A stretch of 17,477 nt of DNA from an uncultured Collinsella sp. (GTDB lineage: Bacteria; Actinomycetota; Coriobacteriia; Coriobacteriales; Coriobacteriaceae), in the NCBI GenBank assembly GCA_902490445.1, contig CABUDZ010000041.1, positions 1-17,477 on the forward strand. Reading direction: 5' to 3'. This document shows, one piece after another, positions 13,719 through 17,477 of the stretch. Position numbers and translations under genes: made by a program. The notes below the pieces were generated by a model. The model was not told the DNA's origin and did no database searches. It worked only from the letters and a program-made list of their open reading frames with translations. Positions within the stretch are counted from its first letter, which is position 1. Each line of letters opens with the position of its first letter.

Positions 13719-14756
13719 ATGGACCTGCCGATCGTCCTGTCCCATAAGACTGCCTGGCTGTACCACAACGTGGCGCGCCCGTCCGAGCCGCTCTCGCGAG
13801 CAAGCAGCCTATACGATGAGGATTCGTTTGCCAGCGAGGCGGAGCCGGCTGCGAGCCTGCCCAAATTGGGACTCGATGCCAAGGGGCTGAGGGCTTCAAC
13901 GGCAGTTGGGATCGTTACCGACTATCTGGTTTCGCTTGGTATTCCACGAGAAGAGCTCGATCATATCGACACGCTCGTCAACTTCGATTTTGAGCGCTCG
14001 ACGCCGACTGGATTTAGGTGCCACGTGTTTGGAGCGCCGGTACCTCCAGGCCATCTTATCGAGGTGGCAGAGGACCTTCTGGTGGTTGATGAGGTCATGT
14101 GCTTTGTCCAAGCGGGTTCGTGGATGAGCGAGCCCGAGCAGCTGGAATATGGCTACGAGATCTGTGCCCGGTACCATTTGAATCATCTGTCGACAGGCGA
14201 TTATATCGAGATGGGGCAGAGGTATACCGTTACCGACTTGATTGCTTATTGCAATGAGAACCGATCTCGTCAGGGGGCCATACGCGCGGCCGCCGTGCTC
14301 AAGCGCGTGCACGATGGCGCGCGGTCGCCCATGGAGACGGCTACCGCAATCATGGTCGTAGCAAAACGTTCCCAGGGAGGGCTGGGATACGCCAAGATCG
14401 AGTTCAACCATCGGGTCGATGTTCCCAACGAGTGCAAGTATCTCGCAAAGGCCGGGTATTTCGAGATCGACGTATATGCACCTGCGAGCGGTACGGGGAT
14501 TGAATATAACGGCTCGGACCATCTTGATAAACAGCGCAGCGCGTCGGATGCGGAGCGCATGACCGTGCTGAGCGCGCTGGGCTTTAGGATGATCGTCCTC
14601 ACCGGGACTCAGTTTGCCCATCAGCTGCAATTGCACCGGGCGATGAACGCCATCGCGCTTGCGATAGGCCTTAAGTGCGACCGAAGCGAAGCGTTCCAGA
14701 AACGTCAGAACGACCTGCGAGAATTCGTGATTCGGCACTGGGACGGCGGTCTCTAG
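13719..14756 (+). CDS. Predicted PD-(D/E)XK endonuclease (DUF559/Vsr-like) with AbiEi-like N-terminal region
   Basis: A 345-residue protein. The C-terminal part follows the DUF559/Vsr-like nuclease pattern: SPMET (E206), a hydrophobic strand with Asp (YFEIDVYAP, D251), then IEYNG (E262), then D-x-x-R in SASDAERM (D277, R280) and GFRMIVLT. These are the expected metal-site and core residues. The N-terminal two thirds resembles the AbiEi-like region that precedes DUF559 in many actinobacterial proteins: LSHKTAWLYH near the start and FRCHVFGAPVPPGHL at 99-113. Start ATG 13719 has GGAGGG at 13710-13715. No AbiEii-type nucleotidyltransferase toxin is adjacent, so it is not a standard type IV toxin-antitoxin pair. 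Third codon positions are more mixed (CCA, CGA, ATA, GGA) than in neighbours, suggesting transfer. It is framed by two identical 65-bp repeats. A defence or mobility role is inference; the nuclease fold is well supported. Confidence 0.75.
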   Translation: MDLPIVLSHKTAWLYHNVARPSEPLSRASSLYDEDSFASEAEPAASLPKLGLDAKGLRASTAVGIVTDYLVSLGIPREELDHIDTLVNFDFERSTPTGFRCHVFGAPVPPGHLIEVAEDLLVVDEVMCFVQAGSWMSEPEQLEYGYEICARYHLNHLSTGDYIEMGQRYTVTDLIAYCNENRSRQGAIRAAAVLKRVHDGARSPMETATAIMVVAKRSQGGLGYAKIEFNHRVDVPNECKYLAKAGYFEIDVYAPASGTGIEYNGSDHLDKQRSASDAERMTVLSALGFRMIVLTGTQFAHQLQLHRAMNAIALAIGLKCDRSEAFQKRQNDLREFVIRHWDGGL

Positions 14757-14794
14757 GGGCGTTTTGGTCCTTCTACGGGGTGCCGTGGGCAGGC

Positions 14795-14859
14795 AAACCA
14801 TCACAACATTCGACGTTTTTTGCCAAAATCGGGAAAAGCATCGAATGTTGTGATGGTTT
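14795..14859 (+). repeat. 65-bp hairpin repeat, copy 2
   Basis: This is an exact copy of 13553-13617 in the same orientation, beginning 38 bases after the endonuclease stop codon and 133 bases before moaA. It has the same 19-bp stem and 27-base loop. Here the stem is followed by GTATG rather than a T-run, so termination would be weaker. Recombination between the copies would remove 1,242 bp, exactly one repeat plus the endonuclease gene. Confidence 0.93.
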
Positions 14860-14991
14860 GTATGCTGAGGATGGGCTTGGAAAGTCCGTTTTGCTCGAAG
14901 CGACTTGTCCTGTCGTACGGGTGTCGGCATGATTCTCTCGTGGGGTATTATGTTTTCCGAAGAATAAAACGCCGCGTGAGGGGAGGGCTGC

Positions 14992-16047
14992 GTGGACGGG
15001 CGCGTGCAACATGACGGCTTTGGTCGCGATATCAACTACCTGCGCATTGCCGTTACCGACAAGTGCAATTTCCGCTGCATTTACTGCATGCCGGCCGATG
15101 GCGTAGCGCCCCGCGCGCACGACGAGCTGCTCAGCGCCGAGGAGATCGCCCGCTTTGTGCGCTTAGTGGCGGGGGAGGGCATTCGCCGCGTGCGCCTGAC
15201 GGGCGGCGAGCCGCTGGTCAGCCGCCGTATCATCCCGCTCATTCGCGACATCCGCGCGATTCCGCAGATCGAGGACATCTCGCTCACCACCAACGGTGCC
15301 CTGCTGCCCAAGCTGGCGCCACAGCTCAAAGATGCCGGCCTTAACCGCGTCAACATCTCGCTCGACACACTCGACCCTACGCTGTTTGGAAAGATTACGC
15401 GCCTGGGCCGGCTCGAGCAGACCATGGCTGGCATCGACGCGGCGCTGGCTTGGGGCTTTGAGCCCGTTAAGGTCAACTGCGTTGTGGTGCGCCGGCTCAA
15501 CCAGGATGTGGCGGCCCTTGCGCGGCTCACGCTCGACCGCCCCATCCACCTGCGCTTTATCGAATACATGCCCATCGGCGACGAGCGCACGAGCTCGCAT
15601 TGCGCTGTGGACCCGCATGCGCCCGCGCTCAATCCCGAGCTGTGGGACGCGAGCGATACCGTGCCGAGCGACGAGCTGCGGGCACGCATCAATGCCGGGG
15701 CCACCGCGGCGGGACTGGACGAGCTCGAGCCGCTCGACATCAACGACGCTCCTGCCGGCGCGGGCCCTGCGCGCTATTGGCACTTTCCGGGCGCGGCGGG
15801 AACGGTCGGCTTTATTAGCGCCATGTCCAACCATTTTTGCGCGAATTGCAACCGTCTGCGCCTGACGGCCGATGGCAACGTGCGCCCGTGCCTGTTCAGC
15901 GATGCCGAGTATTCGGTGCGCGACGCCCTGCGCCGTGGTGATGATATGCAGGTACTTTCGATTTGGCGCGATGCCGTCGCCCACAAACCGCAGGAACACG
16001 CGATAATTGAGGGCACGCAACGATTTATGTCCCAAATCGGAGGATGA
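14992..16047 (+). CDS. moaA: GTP 3',8-cyclase MoaA (radical SAM)
   Basis: Catalyses the first step of molybdenum cofactor synthesis: radical rearrangement of GTP to 3',8-cyclo-GTP, which MoaC converts to cyclic pyranopterin monophosphate. The 351-residue protein shows the radical SAM cluster C25-x3-C29-x2-C32 (CNFRCIYC), the SAM-binding LTGGEPLV, the C-terminal cluster C283-x2-C286-x13-C300 (CANCNRLRL to VRPCLF), and the conserved C-terminal Gly-Gly (QIGG). It is slightly longer than usual (about 330) owing to a variable stretch around residues 205-260. Start GTG 14992 has an excellent GAGGGGAGGG site at 14979-14987. A TATTAT at 14946-14951 could be a -10, without a clear -35. The stop codon lies four bases before the next start, so the two genes are cotranscribed. 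Confidence 0.97.
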   Translation: MDGRVQHDGFGRDINYLRIAVTDKCNFRCIYCMPADGVAPRAHDELLSAEEIARFVRLVAGEGIRRVRLTGGEPLVSRRIIPLIRDIRAIPQIEDISLTTNGALLPKLAPQLKDAGLNRVNISLDTLDPTLFGKITRLGRLEQTMAGIDAALAWGFEPVKVNCVVVRRLNQDVAALARLTLDRPIHLRFIEYMPIGDERTSSHCAVDPHAPALNPELWDASDTVPSDELRARINAGATAAGLDELEPLDINDAPAGAGPARYWHFPGAAGTVGFISAMSNHFCANCNRLRLTADGNVRPCLFSDAEYSVRDALRRGDDMQVLSIWRDAVAHKPQEHAIIEGTQRFMSQIGG

Positions 16048-16051
16048 TCAT

Positions 16052-17356
16052 ATGGCCAAGAGCAGGTACGCCGATGCCACCAAGGCCGCTCGCAGGGCCG
16101 CGATGTCTGCCCATAAAGCTTCAGCCGCGGCGAATGCTGGCGATGCCGACGCGTCCGCGCGGCCGACTGTCAGCGCTGCCACCGACACCGCCCGCGACGC
16201 CCGTCGCGACGAGCTGACGCACGTGGACGCCAAGGGCGAGGTGCGCATGGTCGACGTGTCCGATAAGGCCGAGACCCATCGCATTGCCATCGCCGAGGGC
16301 ACCATCCTCATGCACCCCGAGACGCAGGCCATGGTGCTGCAGGACCGCGCCAAAAAGGGCGACGTGCTTGCCTGCGCGCGCGTGGCGGGCATCATGGCCA
16401 TCAAGCGCACGAGCGACATCATTCCCATGTGCCATCCGTTGCTCATCACCAAGAGCAAGTGCGACATTGCGCCCATCGCTCCGGCGGGGACGCCGGCCGA
16501 GGACGTGCCCGAAGGCTGGGCGCCGGCGCGCGCGGACGGACAGGTTGGCTTTCACGTACTGGTTACGGCCGGCGTGACGGGCAAGACGGGTATCGAGATG
16601 GAGGCCCTGACCGGCGCGAGTGCCGCGTGTCTGACCATCTATGACATGTGCAAGGCCGTCGATCGCGGCATGGAGATCGTCGGCGTGCGCCTGCTGCACA
16701 AGGAGGGCGGTCGCTCGGGCGTGTGGGATCGTGCCGAACGCCAGGCCGCTACTGTTGAGGCCGTGGGAGCCGCGGGCAATGCACCCGCGGGCACACCCGT
16801 CGCCGTTGCGCCCGCAGCTCCGGCACCGGCCGTTCCCGCGATCGCGTTTATCGGCTACCAAAACTCGGGCAAGACCACACTCGTCGAGAAGGTCATCGCC
16901 GAGCTCACACGCCGCGGCCTGCGCGTGGGTTCGCTCAAGCATCACGGGCATCACGGCTTTGATATCGACGTGCCCGCTAAGGACACCTGGCGCCATCACC
17001 AAGCCGGATCCAAGCACGTGGGGCTCATCTGCGCCACGCGCTGGGCGGAGTACGCCGACACGCGCGAGGAGGACGAGATGCCCGCGCGCGAGCTGCTGTC
17101 GCGTTACAACGATGTCGACGTGGTGATCATCGAGGGCTACAAGACCGAGGGCTTCGACAACATCGTGGTCGCGCGCTCCGGTGTCGACCGTCTGCGCGGC
17201 AAGAGCTCGCTCGACCTGGTCGACGGTCACACGCTGGCCCTTGCCTGCAACGAAGCCCTGGCGCGTCAGGCCTTCGACGCCGGCTTTGCGACCCGAGCCA
17301 TCAACATCAACGACGCCCGAGCCATCTGCGACCTCATCCAAGACCACCTGACCTAA
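16052..17356 (+). CDS. MoaC-MobB fusion: cyclic pyranopterin monophosphate synthase / molybdopterin-guanine dinucleotide protein
   Basis: A 434-residue fusion. Residues about 55-225 are MoaC, which converts the MoaA product to cyclic pyranopterin monophosphate: LTHVDAKGEVRMVDVSDK, KGDVLACARVAGIMAIKRT, IPMCHPLL, GKTGIEMEALTGAS, YDMCKAVDRGM and KEGGRSG with catalytic K217. A Pro/Ala linker (about 235-262) leads to MobB, about 263-434, a P-loop protein that assists guanylylation of the cofactor: GYQNSGKTT from residue 268, SLKHHGHHGFDIDVPAKD, and VVIIEGYKTEGF. An Ala-rich N-terminal extension of about 50 residues precedes MoaC. Start ATG 16052 has GGAGG at 16039-16043; the in-frame start at 16007 lies inside moaA. 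Joining an early step (MoaC) with a last-step helper (MobB) suggests the organism makes the bis-MGD form used by DMSO-reductase-family enzymes. MobA, MoaD, MoaE and MoeA are not in the window. Confidence 0.95.
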   Translation: MAKSRYADATKAARRAAMSAHKASAAANAGDADASARPTVSAATDTARDARRDELTHVDAKGEVRMVDVSDKAETHRIAIAEGTILMHPETQAMVLQDRAKKGDVLACARVAGIMAIKRTSDIIPMCHPLLITKSKCDIAPIAPAGTPAEDVPEGWAPARADGQVGFHVLVTAGVTGKTGIEMEALTGASAACLTIYDMCKAVDRGMEIVGVRLLHKEGGRSGVWDRAERQAATVEAVGAAGNAPAGTPVAVAPAAPAPAVPAIAFIGYQNSGKTTLVEKVIAELTRRGLRVGSLKHHGHHGFDIDVPAKDTWRHHQAGSKHVGLICATRWAEYADTREEDEMPARELLSRYNDVDVVIIEGYKTEGFDNIVVARSGVDRLRGKSSLDLVDGHTLALACNEALARQAFDAGFATRAININDARAICDLIQDHLT

Positions 17357-17395
17357 AACCTGCCAAAAAGGGACAGGTTTATTTTGGCAGGTTTT
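17355..17395. terminator. Terminator / REP-like hairpin after the molybdenum cofactor genes
   Basis: AAAACCTGCCAAAA (17355-17368) pairs perfectly over 14 bp with TTTTGGCAGGTTTT (17382-17395). The loop is AGGGACAGGTTTA, with the GGGACAGG tag. The stem overlaps the stop codon and its 3' arm ends in T. A/T-tailed arms make it usable from either strand. Confidence 0.82.
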
Positions 17396-17414
17396 ATCTG
17401 GGCAAACGTCATTT

Positions 17415-17456
17415 CCACCACAAAGGGGCCAGGCACCTTTGTGGTGGTTTTTGTTT
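17415..17456 (+). terminator. Second terminator / REP-like hairpin, perfect copy type
   Basis: CCACCACAAAGG (17415-17426) pairs perfectly with CCTTTGTGGTGG (17436-17447), loop GGCCAGGCA, then TTTTTGTTTTTT. It is a near-copy of the hairpin at 3883-3915, where the left arm has two changes; its loop has C where that one has A (GGCCAGG versus GGACAGG). Coming directly behind another hairpin, it gives a tandem stop for the moaA operon. Confidence 0.85.
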
Positions 17457-17477
17457 TTTGTTAGATTTTTGTTACAT

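Noticed and set aside
13719..14756. Standard AbiE type IV toxin-antitoxin operon
   Set aside because: Only an AbiEi-like region is present; no AbiEii nucleotidyltransferase motif is found on either side.
13553..14859. CRISPR-like pair of repeats
   Set aside because: There are only two copies, 1.2 kb apart with a gene between them, each an extended hairpin of 65 bases; no array, spacers or cas genes.
13553..14859. Composite insertion element with target-site duplication
   Set aside because: Bases flanking the two repeats (CTC/TTC and GGC/GTA) show no direct duplication and there is no transposase gene, so insertion by transposition is not supported by the sequence itself.
14860..14991. Molybdenum cofactor riboswitch in the moaA leader
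   Set aside because: Only about 130 bases are available after the repeat and I could not find the multi-stem conserved core of that riboswitch class.

Overview
The window is GC-rich, densely packed bacterial DNA. Gene content, codon use and several protein signatures suggest an anaerobic gut actinobacterium of the Coriobacteriia, probably Collinsella-like. These signatures are a GlnR-type orphan regulator beside a type I glutamine synthetase, a MoaC-MobB fusion, and an AbiEi-like/DUF559 endonuclease. The taxon is an inference from protein style; no rRNA or other marker gene is present.

Layout, left to right. (1) 1-1672: the 3' part of a GntR/FCD regulator, then a LacI-family regulator, both on +. 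(2) 1747-3878: a glutamine synthetase homologue followed by an OmpR-type regulator resembling actinobacterial GlnR, with a GlnR-box-like site upstream of the synthetase. Aligned to classical type I enzymes, the synthetase lacks three of six metal ligands. (3) 4034-5653: a membrane-anchored HtrA serine protease with a terminator-like hairpin in its leader and two hairpins behind it. (4) 5801-8085: NAD-dependent DNA ligase LigA and a strong bidirectional terminator. (5) 8087-9603, minus strand: a MATE efflux pump whose promoter carries a MerR-type dyad, with a short regulator-like coding remnant just downstream. (6) 9704-13503: two overlapping ABC exporter half-transporters, predicted to form a heterodimer with one degenerate ATP site, behind a near-consensus promoter. 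(7) 13553-14859: a predicted PD-(D/E)XK endonuclease gene between two identical 65-bp hairpin repeats in direct orientation, with a perfect 20-bp palindrome upstream of the gene. (8) 14992-17457: moaA and a moaC-mobB fusion for molybdenum cofactor synthesis, ended by two hairpins.

Functionally the window is a set of small independent units: sugar-acid-type regulators, nitrogen assimilation, envelope proteolysis, DNA repair/replication, two drug-efflux systems, a defence-like island and molybdopterin synthesis. Nearly every unit ends in a hairpin, and several share a GGGGAC(A/G)G-like tag in or beside the loop, suggesting one REP-like repeat family. The three items most worth following up are the divergent glutamine synthetase, the repeat-flanked nuclease gene, and the MATE pump with a MerR-type operator and a fragmentary regulator.
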